Shown one piece after another: positions 1-7,066 of a stretch of DNA of 10,155 nucleotides. Position 1 is the first letter of the stretch, and each line of letters starts with the position of its first letter. The notes beneath the pieces are model-generated. The model worked only from the letters and a program-made list of their open reading frames with translations, made no database searches and was not told where the DNA came from. Source of the DNA: JBFJWU01 sp041623475 [NCBI: bacterium] (GTDB lineage Bacteria > J088); assembly GCA_041623475.1 (NCBI GenBank), contig JBFJWU010000097.1:1-10155 (forward strand), written 5' to 3'. Position numbers and translations under genes: made by a program.

Positions 1-1536
1 ACGCCGGGCACCGACCGGTCCGCATACATCGTGTACTATCCGGAACGCCTGGCCGCGGACCAGTTGAGCGAGATTCGGACGGCCGTCGAATCCGGCGGCA
101 CCGTAATCGCCTTTCCCATGTCATCGCAACAGGCCCCGGTCCCAAATCCATTCTGGGTCCCCGGCTGGCTGCATCCGGCCCAGATTGTCCCCGGGTCCGA
201 GGTCCACGCGACGGCTGATCTGGACAGTACCTGGCCTCAATTGGCGGACCTGGATTGGAGCACGGTCCAGGTTCGCAAAGTCCTGCCCCTGGCTGATCCG
301 ATGCCCGCCGTTATCAACCTGATTGAAACAGACCGGGGATTGCCCGTCTTGACCAGGTTGCCTTTTGGTCGAGGGGAAATATATACGTGGATGATCGAGC
401 CCTCTGCCGCATTTTCAAACTTGCCGATGACCAGCAACTGGGCGCCAATGTGGCTGGCGATGCTGGGTGTCCTGGATGGCGGAAACAGTCGGGCGGCATT
501 GCTGGACAGCAACTGGAATCCCGGCGCCGAGCTGAATGGCGGTCGGCGCGTTGGTACGGCCTGGCTCGGCGAGACACCCGGTGCCTGGTTGGGCTGGGTC
601 GAGGGAACATCCCCGGCGGGCGACAGGGTCCTGAATGCGTACCGGGTTCCGGCTGGTGAAGTGTCACCCGGGACCTTCGATCGCCTGATCGTCCAGAACG
701 CCGCCGACGGTGGCACCGGGACACCGCCGGTGTCCCGCGAACCGGTCGATACCCACCTGCTCTGGGTCTTCCTGGCCGTATGGCTGGTCCAGGCCGCGTT
801 CAGCCAGCGTCGGTTGACAGCGGCTGTTTTTCTGTTTGGGTTGGCGATTCCGGCTCCGGCCGCAGCTGAGCAGCCGATCCCGCTGCGTGCGTGGGTTCCG
901 GCGGAAAGCGGTGCCACTGCTGCGCAACTCGAGGGTGCTCGGTGGGCAATACGCCAATGGGGCAAGCGCGCCAGCCCCGAAGTTGCAGAAGAACTGCCAG
1001 AGTTCTCCTGGGCGGTGACGACCCCTGGTGATCCCTGGGTCTGGTGGCTGGGGTGCCGACCGTTGACTCCCGAGGCCGATCGCAGGTTGGGTGCCCAGCT
1101 GGAGACGTTCGTCCGGTCTCACGGAACGTTGTGGCTGGGCGTCTGCGGCGGACCTGTGGAAGTTCGGCGGCAGGCAGCGCGAATCCAGGCGTGGGCCGAG
1201 GAACGAGGATTGGGTGCCGGCTGGCGCAAGCTGGACAACCAGCACGTCATCTTTCGCTCATTCTATTTGCTCGACCAGTGGTTGAGTCCCGACGGTGCCG
1301 AGCAGGTTTACGGGCTGGAAGTCGAGGGTCAGGATCGAATCATCCTGTTTCCCAACATCAGCCGCTCGTTTTCGCGCGAGCCGCTCGGTGGCTGGGTGCT
1401 GGATCTGTCGTCTCAGGGTCGCGAAATACAGCTTCGCCAGGGACTGAATCTACTGCTGTATACGACGACATACGACTACAAGAATGACAGCATTCATCTG
1501 CCATTTATCCTTGAACGACGGCGACGCCACAGATGA
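1..1536 (+). CDS. DUF4159-domain membrane protein of a BatA/MoxR-type operon, 5'-truncated by the window edge
   Basis: The frame is open from the first base, and the GTG at nt 31 sits inside an apparent beta-strand (AYIVYYPERL). The true start is therefore probably upstream, where this family usually carries an N-terminal BatA-like membrane region. The visible part is about 511 residues. The first 240 or so form a soluble alpha/beta region. Hydrophobic segments follow at nt 757-804 (LLWVFLAVWLVQAAF) and nt 817-870, the latter ending in an Ala-rich stretch. From about nt 871 to the stop, the order of features matches DUF4159: a PLRAWVP strand, a helix, WVWWLGCRPLTPEADRRL, GTLWLGVCGG, HVIFRSFYLLDQWLSP, and a YKNDSIHLPFILERRR tail. 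Proteins of this kind lie next to MoxR ATPase, DUF58 and VWA genes and are thought to act at the inner membrane. Their biochemical role is unknown. The stop overlaps the next ATG (ATGA), which suggests translational coupling. The DUF4159 call is by motif memory, not by search. Confidence 0.82.
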   Translation, partial: TPGTDRSAYIVYYPERLAADQLSEIRTAVESGGTVIAFPMSSQQAPVPNPFWVPGWLHPAQIVPGSEVHATADLDSTWPQLADLDWSTVQVRKVLPLADPMPAVINLIETDRGLPVLTRLPFGRGEIYTWMIEPSAAFSNLPMTSNWAPMWLAMLGVLDGGNSRAALLDSNWNPGAELNGGRRVGTAWLGETPGAWLGWVEGTSPAGDRVLNAYRVPAGEVSPGTFDRLIVQNAADGGTGTPPVSREPVDTHLLWVFLAVWLVQAAFSQRRLTAAVFLFGLAIPAPAAAEQPIPLRAWVPAESGATAAQLEGARWAIRQWGKRASPEVAEELPEFSWAVTTPGDPWVWWLGCRPLTPEADRRLGAQLETFVRSHGTLWLGVCGGPVEVRRQAARIQAWAEERGLGAGWRKLDNQHVIFRSFYLLDQWLSPDGAEQVYGLEVEGQDRIILFPNISRSFSREPLGGWVLDLSSQGREIQLRQGLNLLLYTTTYDYKNDSIHLPFILERRRRHR

Positions 1537-3644
1537 ACCAGCAGACGTATTGGGAGTTTGGCGGTGGGTCCGAGGTCCAGATCGCAGCCGTTCTGGTTGT
1601 AGCGATCCTTGGCGCAGCAGGCTGGTTGCTCGACCGGCGACACAGGCAGCCTCGTGCCGGCATCAGCCTGGTCCTGCGGTTGTCGTTCGCCGGGTGGATT
1701 GCGATGTCAATGCTTGATCTTGCGATGTGGCGGGAACAAAGCCAGCCACGTCCCGGGCGATTTGTCGTATTGGTGGACCGCACGGCCAGCGTTGACCTGC
1801 GGGACGAGGTGCGGACGTTAGTCAACCAGGCGGTCGATGGGATCCGGACCGCGGTCGGTGGGCACAGTACCGTTGAAGTACTTGAATACCACGGTGCCGG
1901 CTCTGACTTGTCGTGGACCAATTCGGCAACATCCGTGACACGCCTGCCCGGTGGGCCGACGCGAATCTTGCGGGATCTCAAGGCGTTGCCGGCGACGGTG
2001 CTGCATGAATCGGCCAACGTGATCCTGATCAGTGATGGTGCCGATCCGACGGTGGCCCGGGCCATCGGTGTCACGGCACCGGTGCGCGAGGTCCTGCTGC
2101 CAGACGACCGCTATCTGCCCAGCGACCTGCTGCTGGAGTCTGTTGATACAGATGCCTATGCCCTGGTCCGTTCGCCGCTCAGGATATTTGTTCAATTGCG
2201 CCGTGCGGAAACCGGTCGCGGTCACCTGGCAACCGTCGATGTCCAGAATGGACCGATGTCTTTGACGTCGACGTCCGTGCTGTTCGCCCCTGGTGCCCTG
2301 ACCGCCGTTGCAACGGTGGATGTTCTGCCTACAGTCGAAGGCTACCAGGTATTCACAGTTACCGTCCGCTCGCCAGAGGTCCAACTGGACGAACAGTTTC
2401 ACCGTTCACGTGTCGCCGTACGTGTCATCCGGGACAGGATCCGGGTCCTGCACGTTGTCGGGCGTCCCGACTGGGAGACCCGTCTGCTACGCGCCAGCCT
2501 GCAATCAGACTCGACCATTGACCTGGTCAGTTTCCAGATCCTCCGTACCCACGGGGACAATCCCGGGGCACCGGAGGCAGAGCTCAGCCTGATCCCGTTT
2601 CCGACGCGGGAACTGTTTACAACCGAACTCCCGAAATTTGACATCGTGATGTTCCAGAATTTCGACTATCAGCCATACTTTCATGCCCGGTTCCGTTCGA
2701 CATTGCTGGACAATATTCGCGATTTCGTGGTCCGCGATGGCGGCGGTTTCCTGATGTCGGCGGGCGACCTGTCGTTCGGTTTTGGACGGTACCATCAGAC
2801 TCCACTCAAGCAGATCCTTCCAGTCCGCTGGTCGGGGCAGGGCCAATGGCGGGATACCGGCGCGCCTGTCCGCGATGGTGGTTACCAGGATTGGTTTGGC
2901 GTTGCGCCGCCATCCAGCGGCGGTCAGATTGACCGCGTTTACAGAACCACGGCTGTTGCTGACGCGCGGGTGATCTGGCGGTCCGGCGACGACCCGTTGG
3001 CGGTCCTCGGCCGCTCGGGGGCAGGCAGGGTTGCCGCCGTCACAACGGACCGGCTGTGGCGGGCCGTCGCAATGGGGTCCGGCACTGACCGGCAAGCCGT
3101 TGCTGCGTTCTGGTCCCGGATCATACGCTATCTGTCGGGCGATCCGGCGTTCGAGGATCTGCACGTCAGTTGGAAACGGCGGGTCGTTGCACCCGGGGAA
3201 CCAGTGCAGGGCGACGTCGTACCGGGTGCGCCCGAGACGTCCCAGCCGATTGTGATCGACGAAGGTGGCAGAACGGTCACCGGTGTCCGCGTCGAAAACG
3301 GCGTTGTCACGTTTCGCGCGCCATCCGACTCGGGCGTTGTCCGCCTGAACGTCGACGGGAAAACGGCACCCGAACCACTGATCGTCCAGTTGCCGCTCGA
3401 GGAGCGAACAGGTTTCCAGGTGGATCGGGAGTCGTGGCAGTTGTGGGCATCCCGCCAGGACGCGCGGATCGTCGCGCTCGAGGAATGGCAGGATTCGGGA
3501 TTGTTGGAACGCCTGCAGGATTACACGCGGGTGATTGTCAGTCGGGATTTTGTCTCGATTCGCGAGTTCCCGATGTACTGGTTTTTCGGAGTCCTGTTGA
3601 TTCTTGCTGACCTGGCTGTTCGGCGGATCTACGGTGCCCCCTGA
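1533..3644 (+). CDS. Membrane protein with VWA-like and glutamine-amidotransferase-like domains
   Basis: This 703-aa protein starts at an ATG overlapping the preceding TGA. Two membrane spans lie near the N-terminus (about residues 14-33 and 42-66). A VWA-like fold follows: FVVLVDRTAS (D82-x-T-x-S86, a near-MIDAS) and VILISDGAD (D168). Beta-sandwich-like sequence occupies about 200-300. Residues 303-430 (IRVLHVVGRPDWETRLLR, FDIVMFQNFD, FVVRDGGGFLMSAGD) resemble the class I GATase-like fold found in large membrane proteins of MoxR/DUF58/BatA clusters. I find no cysteine in the whole protein, so amidotransferase chemistry is not expected. A second beta-rich region lies at about 540-625, and a single C-terminal span (679-698) is followed by a short basic tail. 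The topology suggests that the large central part is periplasmic, anchored at both ends; this is inference. Together with the upstream DUF4159 gene it probably forms an envelope-associated complex. Substrate and function are unknown. Confidence 0.83.
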   Translation: MNQQTYWEFGGGSEVQIAAVLVVAILGAAGWLLDRRHRQPRAGISLVLRLSFAGWIAMSMLDLAMWREQSQPRPGRFVVLVDRTASVDLRDEVRTLVNQAVDGIRTAVGGHSTVEVLEYHGAGSDLSWTNSATSVTRLPGGPTRILRDLKALPATVLHESANVILISDGADPTVARAIGVTAPVREVLLPDDRYLPSDLLLESVDTDAYALVRSPLRIFVQLRRAETGRGHLATVDVQNGPMSLTSTSVLFAPGALTAVATVDVLPTVEGYQVFTVTVRSPEVQLDEQFHRSRVAVRVIRDRIRVLHVVGRPDWETRLLRASLQSDSTIDLVSFQILRTHGDNPGAPEAELSLIPFPTRELFTTELPKFDIVMFQNFDYQPYFHARFRSTLLDNIRDFVVRDGGGFLMSAGDLSFGFGRYHQTPLKQILPVRWSGQGQWRDTGAPVRDGGYQDWFGVAPPSSGGQIDRVYRTTAVADARVIWRSGDDPLAVLGRSGAGRVAAVTTDRLWRAVAMGSGTDRQAVAAFWSRIIRYLSGDPAFEDLHVSWKRRVVAPGEPVQGDVVPGAPETSQPIVIDEGGRTVTGVRVENGVVTFRAPSDSGVVRLNVDGKTAPEPLIVQLPLEERTGFQVDRESWQLWASRQDARIVALEEWQDSGLLERLQDYTRVIVSRDFVSIREFPMYWFFGVLLILADLAVRRIYGAP

Positions 3645-3661
3645 AACTACGGCCTGCCTGG

Positions 3662-3678
3662 TCCGGCCACGCGCCGGA
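3662..3678 (+). terminator. Weak GC-rich hairpin after the VWA/GATase-like gene
   Basis: TCCGGC (3662-3667) pairs perfectly with GCCGGA (3673-3678) across a 5-nt loop, 18 nt after the stop codon. The position suits a terminator, but no T-run follows (the sequence continues AACCGTTATAAT). It is at best a weak or factor-assisted terminator and could be chance in GC-rich DNA. Confidence 0.25.
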
Positions 3679-3692
3679 AACCGTTATAATCA

Positions 3693-3721
3693 TTGACGTT
3701 TCATGGGCGCTGTGCTAATCT
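3693..3721 (+). promoter_or_regulatory. Candidate sigma70-type promoter for the PilZ-like gene
   Basis: TTGACG (3693-3698, 5 of 6 to the -35 consensus) is followed by a 17-nt spacer and TAATCT (3716-3721), with TGC directly before the hexamer as in extended -10 promoters. It lies about 90 nt upstream of the ATG at 3815. A TATAAT at 3685-3690 has no convincing -35 at the right distance. The rest of the 170-bp gap (3645-3814) holds the hairpin at 3662-3678 and a small CGGCC/GGCCG hairpin at 3774-3786. I see nothing else in it. Confidence 0.4.
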
Positions 3722-3814
3722 ACCCCTGAATTTCCCCATCATTCGGATGCCCTCTGGGTGTCCGTTCCTGCATCGGCCCCTGGCCGGGAATTGCCCGCCA
3801 CCGGACTTGATTGA

Positions 3815-4843
3815 ATGACCATCCAGCACCATTTTGCGGTTCGCTATCCGGACCTGACGATCTTCCCGACCGAACTGGACGACAAGATTGCCGTTCACGG
3901 GCTGCATCTGCGCACGCAAAAAGACATTCAGGTTGGTGAGCAGGTGGGGATCCAGTTCCGGTTTCCCCAGCGCGAGGATCCGCTCAAGGCTGCCGGGGTC
4001 GTTGCCTGGATATCGGCACAGCCGGACGAGCAGGGCAAGCGTTCCTTTGTCGTAAAGAACCTCCAGTTTGACCATGATGCGGTCGCTGTCCTGGACCTGG
4101 TGCGATCAACGCCCGCCGTTGAGGAAGCAGAGTTAACCGGATCACGTCCGGTGCCGCCACCACCACCTATTGCGGCGACTGAACCGGTGCCGGCTCCTGC
4201 GCCACCTGCGCCAGCGCCTTCGGTGATGCCACCGGTTGCCGAGACATCGCCGCCGGTGGACAGCGACGAGGCTGGGGAGCAGGCTGATGAAGAACCTGAT
4301 CGCAAAAAGCTGTTTATTGCGCTGGGTGTGACCGGTGTCCTGCTGGTCGGCCTATTGACGTGGCTGTTTGCCTTTAATGGATTACGCTGGATTGCCATGA
4401 ACTTCCTGGCACCGCCAGAGGCAGCAACGATCGCAATGCGCAACCCGGCTTCGTCCGGCCCCGAACCGCCATTGCCGGGCAAATCCGCGCCAGCGCCGCC
4501 GAAAAAGACCGTTGTCCTGCCCGCCGTGGCAACCAGTTTTGACTATTTCCAGCGACCTGCCGAAAACGAATTCATCATTACGTTTAACAAACCGGTTGGC
4601 AAGGTCGTCACAAGTCGGGTGAACACGCCGCTGATGCAGACGTTTTATATCGAGCGTGCCAAGGTGCGGCTGGACAAGGACCAGTATTTCCTGCCGTTCG
4701 AAATCATCCGGACAGTCAGTTTCGAAGAAGAAAGCGGTGTGCTCAAGATCAATATGCTCAGCCAGCATCCCCACTACCTGCCTGATCCGGTCTGGGAAAA
4801 GCGCGGTCGCGAGCTGAATATCCGTTTTATCGCAACGGATTGA
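3815..4843 (+). CDS. PilZ-like domain / proline-rich linker / transmembrane / AMIN-like periplasmic domain protein
   Basis: The start is well fixed: an in-frame TGA immediately precedes the ATG. Residues 1-97 resemble a PilZ-type beta-barrel, especially VHGLHLRTQKDIQVGEQVGIQFRFP, AAGVVAWISAQ and FVVKNLQF. The c-di-GMP signature is degenerate: only R10 stands where RxxxR is expected, and the D/N-x-S-x-x-G position reads K24-I-A-V-H-G29. A Pro/Ala-rich linker (about 111-147) and an acidic stretch (150-161) lead to basic residues and one membrane span (about 165-187). A second Pro-rich spacer (212-230) precedes a C-terminal beta domain (about 236-342) with strands such as NEFIITFNKPVGK, QTFYIERAKVRL, GVLKINML and RELNIRFIA. 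These look like an AMIN-type domain, a family often linked to peptidoglycan or secretin-pilus complexes. A type II topology is expected, with the PilZ-like part in the cytoplasm and the AMIN-like part in the periplasm. It might transmit a cytoplasmic signal to envelope machinery. Both domain calls are by pattern only; the AMIN call is the weaker. Confidence 0.75.
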   Translation: MTIQHHFAVRYPDLTIFPTELDDKIAVHGLHLRTQKDIQVGEQVGIQFRFPQREDPLKAAGVVAWISAQPDEQGKRSFVVKNLQFDHDAVAVLDLVRSTPAVEEAELTGSRPVPPPPPIAATEPVPAPAPPAPAPSVMPPVAETSPPVDSDEAGEQADEEPDRKKLFIALGVTGVLLVGLLTWLFAFNGLRWIAMNFLAPPEAATIAMRNPASSGPEPPLPGKSAPAPPKKTVVLPAVATSFDYFQRPAENEFIITFNKPVGKVVTSRVNTPLMQTFYIERAKVRLDKDQYFLPFEIIRTVSFEEESGVLKINMLSQHPHYLPDPVWEKRGRELNIRFIATD

Positions 4844-4855
4844 CATCATCCGGGA

Positions 4856-4869
4856 CCACCATCTGGTGG
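4856..4869 (+). terminator. Short hairpin just after the PilZ-like gene
   Basis: CCACC (4856-4860) pairs with GGTGG (4865-4869) around an ATCT tetraloop, 12 nt after the stop. The stem is only 5 bp and no T-run follows, so this is a weak candidate terminator at most. Confidence 0.2.
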
Positions 4870-4879
4870 AGTGTACCTG

Positions 4880-4908
4880 TTGATGAACCCCAGACCATCC
4901 TCTATGAT
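4880..4908 (+). promoter_or_regulatory. Candidate sigma70 promoter for the TPR-cNMP gene
   Basis: TTGATG (4880-4885), an exact 17-nt spacer and TATGAT (4903-4908, 5 of 6 to consensus) make the best promoter-like pair in the window. It would give a leader of about 90 nt. That leader contains the GC palindrome CGGCGCGCCG (4914-4923), a second TTGACG (about 4945-4950) and the AT-rich stretch AATAATTTAAATT just before the ribosome-binding site AGGGAG (4995-5000), which is 7 nt from the GTG start. Confidence 0.45.
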
Positions 4909-5007
4909 ATAAACGGCGCGCCGGGCGCGGGAAGTCATCATTATTGACGGTTCCCGATTCGGACAGCGCGTCGCTTCAATAATTTAAATTCGCCAGGGAG
5001 TCGCCGG

Positions 5008-6492
5008 GTGGCAATAGACCTCGTAAAACTGCGGAAAAAGGCCAACGAGCTTTCGGTCAAAGGAAAACTGGACAAGGCCCTGAAGGTCTACCAGGAAATC
5101 GTCCAGAACGATCCCAAAGACATCAAGACGTGGGTCAAGATTGGCGACCTGTACCGCAAGCTGGGCCGCGACGAACAGGCGATCGAAATCTATACCAAGG
5201 CGGCCAGCAACTACGCGCTTGGCGGATTCCTGATGCAGGCGATCAGCGTCAACAAGATGATCCTCGAGATCGATCCAGAGCACGGGGACACCCAGGCAGC
5301 CCTGGCACAACTTTATTCCCAGAAAGACGGTGGTCCCAAATCCGAAGCGCCATCAGGGAAAAAGGGCGGTCCGACCGGGGCCAGCAACAGCGTCCTGGAC
5401 ATGCTCAAGAAGAAGGGCGGCGCTGCTCCGGCCAAAGACGAGGAACCGGCGGCGCCAGAGCCCGAAGCGGAAGAGCCCGAGCCGACTTTGGAAGACGAAG
5501 TTGCCGAGGCCGCAGAGTCAGCCGGTGACGGCGGCCAGGGCAAGCCGCAGTTTGATGCGCTGGACCTGGACGCAGCAGATGACCTGTTTGACCAGATCAT
5601 GACCCAGGATGTGGTGGCTGACCTCAGCGAGGATGACGACGACAAGATTATGTCTCGGCTTCCGGAAATCCCCCTGTTTTCGTCGCTGAACCAGGACGAG
5701 TTCCTGGGGATTGTCGAAAAAATCAACCTGCGCCGCTTTGATGTCGGTGACAAGATTATCAAAGAAGGCGAGCCAGGTGAAGCTTTTTATATCATTGCCC
5801 GTGGCAAGGCAGAAGTAAAGAAACTTGATCCCAAGGGCAAGGAAATCAAGCTGGCCGAGATCGGCGAGGGCGCCTTTTTCGGCGAGTTTGCCTTTTTCTC
5901 GGAATCGGTCCGGCACGCTTCGGTTACCGTTTCCGAAGAAATGGAAGCCCTGGAAATTGATCGGATTGAACTGGCCCAGTTGATCCAGCAATACCCGCGA
6001 ATCCAGGAAGTTATGAAGGAGTTCTACAAGGAACGCCTGATCGGGACGATGCTCAAGATCAGTCCGTTTTTCCAACCGCTGTCCGAGGACGACCAAAAGG
6101 CAATCCTGGAAAAATTCGAATATATCGAAGCCAGAGTCGGGACCGTATTGATCAAACAGGGTGATCAGGGCGACGGCCTGTTTATTATTGTGTCGGGTGA
6201 TGTGGCGGTCACAGTCAAGGATGCCAACAACAAGGCGATGGAAGTGGCCCGCCTGCGGGAAGGTGACTTCTTTGGCGAGATCAGCCTGATTACGGACAGC
6301 GCGACCACTGCCAACTGTCTGGCCGTCAAGGAATCCGTCCTGTACAAATTGCCCAAGGCGACCTTCAAGCAATTGATTGCCGAGTACCCGCAGATTCTCG
6401 AGGTTACGGCAGAGTATGCGGATGCCCGCGTCAAGAACACCAAGAAAATGGTGACTGGTGGCGAGGACCTGCAAAAGGCTGGGATGGTTTAG
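5008..6492 (+). CDS. TPR protein with two cyclic-nucleotide-binding (CRP/PKA-type) domains
   Basis: This 494-aa protein starts at GTG with AGGGAG 7 nt upstream. Residues 5-105 form TPR-like helical repeats (LDKALKVYQEIVQNDPKD; TWVKIGDLYRKLGRDEQAIEIYTKAA; ALGGFLMQAISVNKMILEIDPEHGD), typically a protein-protein scaffold. A low-complexity linker (about 108-215) is rich in Glu, Pro, Ala and Asp. The first cNMP domain (about 220-335) has a conserved phosphate-binding cassette, F291-G-E293...R302-H-A-S, with the Glu and Arg expected for ligand contact. The second (about 350-465) keeps F422-G-E424, but the Arg position is Thr433 (SATTAN), so it probably does not bind cAMP or cGMP in the classical way. 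There is no C-terminal helix-turn-helix, so it is not a CRP/FNR regulator, and there is no kinase or enzyme output domain. No signal peptide or membrane span is present, so it is cytoplasmic. It likely senses a cyclic nucleotide and signals through its TPR partner. It has its own promoter candidate and sits between envelope-related genes. Confidence 0.88.
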   Translation: MAIDLVKLRKKANELSVKGKLDKALKVYQEIVQNDPKDIKTWVKIGDLYRKLGRDEQAIEIYTKAASNYALGGFLMQAISVNKMILEIDPEHGDTQAALAQLYSQKDGGPKSEAPSGKKGGPTGASNSVLDMLKKKGGAAPAKDEEPAAPEPEAEEPEPTLEDEVAEAAESAGDGGQGKPQFDALDLDAADDLFDQIMTQDVVADLSEDDDDKIMSRLPEIPLFSSLNQDEFLGIVEKINLRRFDVGDKIIKEGEPGEAFYIIARGKAEVKKLDPKGKEIKLAEIGEGAFFGEFAFFSESVRHASVTVSEEMEALEIDRIELAQLIQQYPRIQEVMKEFYKERLIGTMLKISPFFQPLSEDDQKAILEKFEYIEARVGTVLIKQGDQGDGLFIIVSGDVAVTVKDANNKAMEVARLREGDFFGEISLITDSATTANCLAVKESVLYKLPKATFKQLIAEYPQILEVTAEYADARVKNTKKMVTGGEDLQKAGMV

Positions 6493-6528
6493 TCAACGTT
6501 AAAAAACTGCCTCGAATGTTGGAAAACC

Positions 6529-6561
6529 GAACGGCCGGTACGATTGACGGCCGGCACGTTC
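6529..6561 (+). other. Imperfect hairpin between the cNMP gene and the DUF3015 gene
   Basis: GAACG (6529-6533) plus GCCGG (6534-6538) pair with CCGGC (6551-6555) plus CGTTC (6557-6561). The result is a 10-bp stem with one bulged A (6556) and a 12-nt loop. No T-run follows on the + strand, so a simple intrinsic terminator is unlikely. It lies 11 nt before the GGAGG ribosome-binding site (6573-6577) and could be a leader structure that protects or tunes the DUF3015 mRNA, or an operator. I see no convincing -35/-10 pair in this 91-bp gap, although TACGAT (6539-6544) lies in the loop. Confidence 0.4.
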
Positions 6562-6583
6562 AAAACTGGACTGGAGGTCCTGC

Positions 6584-7066
6584 ATGAAAAAGTTTTTGGT
6601 CGTTGCTGCGGCAACAACATCCATTGCGCTGGCTGGTACGCCGGCATTGGCTGGTGATTACGGGCAAGCCGGTTGTGGACTGGGCGGCCTGGTTGTCAAG
6701 CAGAATAACTGGCTGCAGATTTTTGCTGCGACCCTGAACGGCATTTCGTCGAATCAGCTGTTTGCCATTTCGACGGGTACGCTGGGCTGTGACGGTGCCA
6801 GCGGCGGATCTGAAAGCGCCAAAGTTTTCATTGAAACCAATCGTGAAATCCTTGCCAAGGACGCTGCCCGTGGTCAGGGCGAAACAATTGTCGCGCTGTC
6901 GGCGATCAGCGGTTGCAGCGATGCCGCAGCGGTTGGTGCATCACTGCAGCGAAACTACCAGACGGTATTTGCTGACGGCCAACTGACCGACCGTGAAGTT
7001 TCCGACCGCGTCGTGTCGGCGATGCAGCAGGACAATGCACTGATGTGCACTGGATTCAGTTCCTGA
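6584..7066 (+). CDS. Secreted DUF3015-family protein
   Basis: This 160-aa protein has an ideal ribosome-binding site (GGAGG, 6 nt from ATG). It begins with a clear Sec signal peptide: MKKF, a hydrophobic core, and an ALA cleavage motif at residues 21-23. The mature protein (about 137 aa) begins GDYGQAGCGLGG. The GCGLG start, the LQIFAATLNGISSNQLFAISTGTLGC block and the later Cys-containing segments match what I recall of DUF3015. There are four cysteines, C31, C69, C111 and C155, which could form two disulfides in the periplasm. The family's function is unknown. The strong ribosome-binding site, the leader hairpin and a strong terminator right after the stop suggest a well-expressed transcript. 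The following gene overlaps it by 22 bp. DUF3015 and DUF4105 genes may be functionally linked; I infer this only from adjacency here. Confidence 0.88.
   Translation: MKKFLVVAAATTSIALAGTPALAGDYGQAGCGLGGLVVKQNNWLQIFAATLNGISSNQLFAISTGTLGCDGASGGSESAKVFIETNREILAKDAARGQGETIVALSAISGCSDAAAVGASLQRNYQTVFADGQLTDREVSDRVVSAMQQDNALMCTGFSS

Noticed and set aside
237-1245. Several long minus-strand frames within the DUF4159 gene
   Set aside because: They overlap one another in different frames and encode Arg/Pro/Ser-rich sequence, typical of shadow frames in GC-rich DNA.
4914-4923. CGGCGCGCCG palindrome as an operator or terminator
   Set aside because: A 10-bp GC palindrome is easily expected by chance in this DNA. 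With no loop or T-run it is not a terminator, and no second copy supports an operator.
5668-6400. CRP/FNR-type transcription factor
   Set aside because: The two cNMP domains are not followed by a helix-turn-helix, and the N-terminus is TPR.
5518-6474. A 318-codon open frame antisense to the TPR-cNMP gene
   Set aside because: It lies wholly opposite a gene with clear cNMP motifs, has no recognisable domain or good ribosome-binding site, and is explained by the GC and codon bias of the coding strand.
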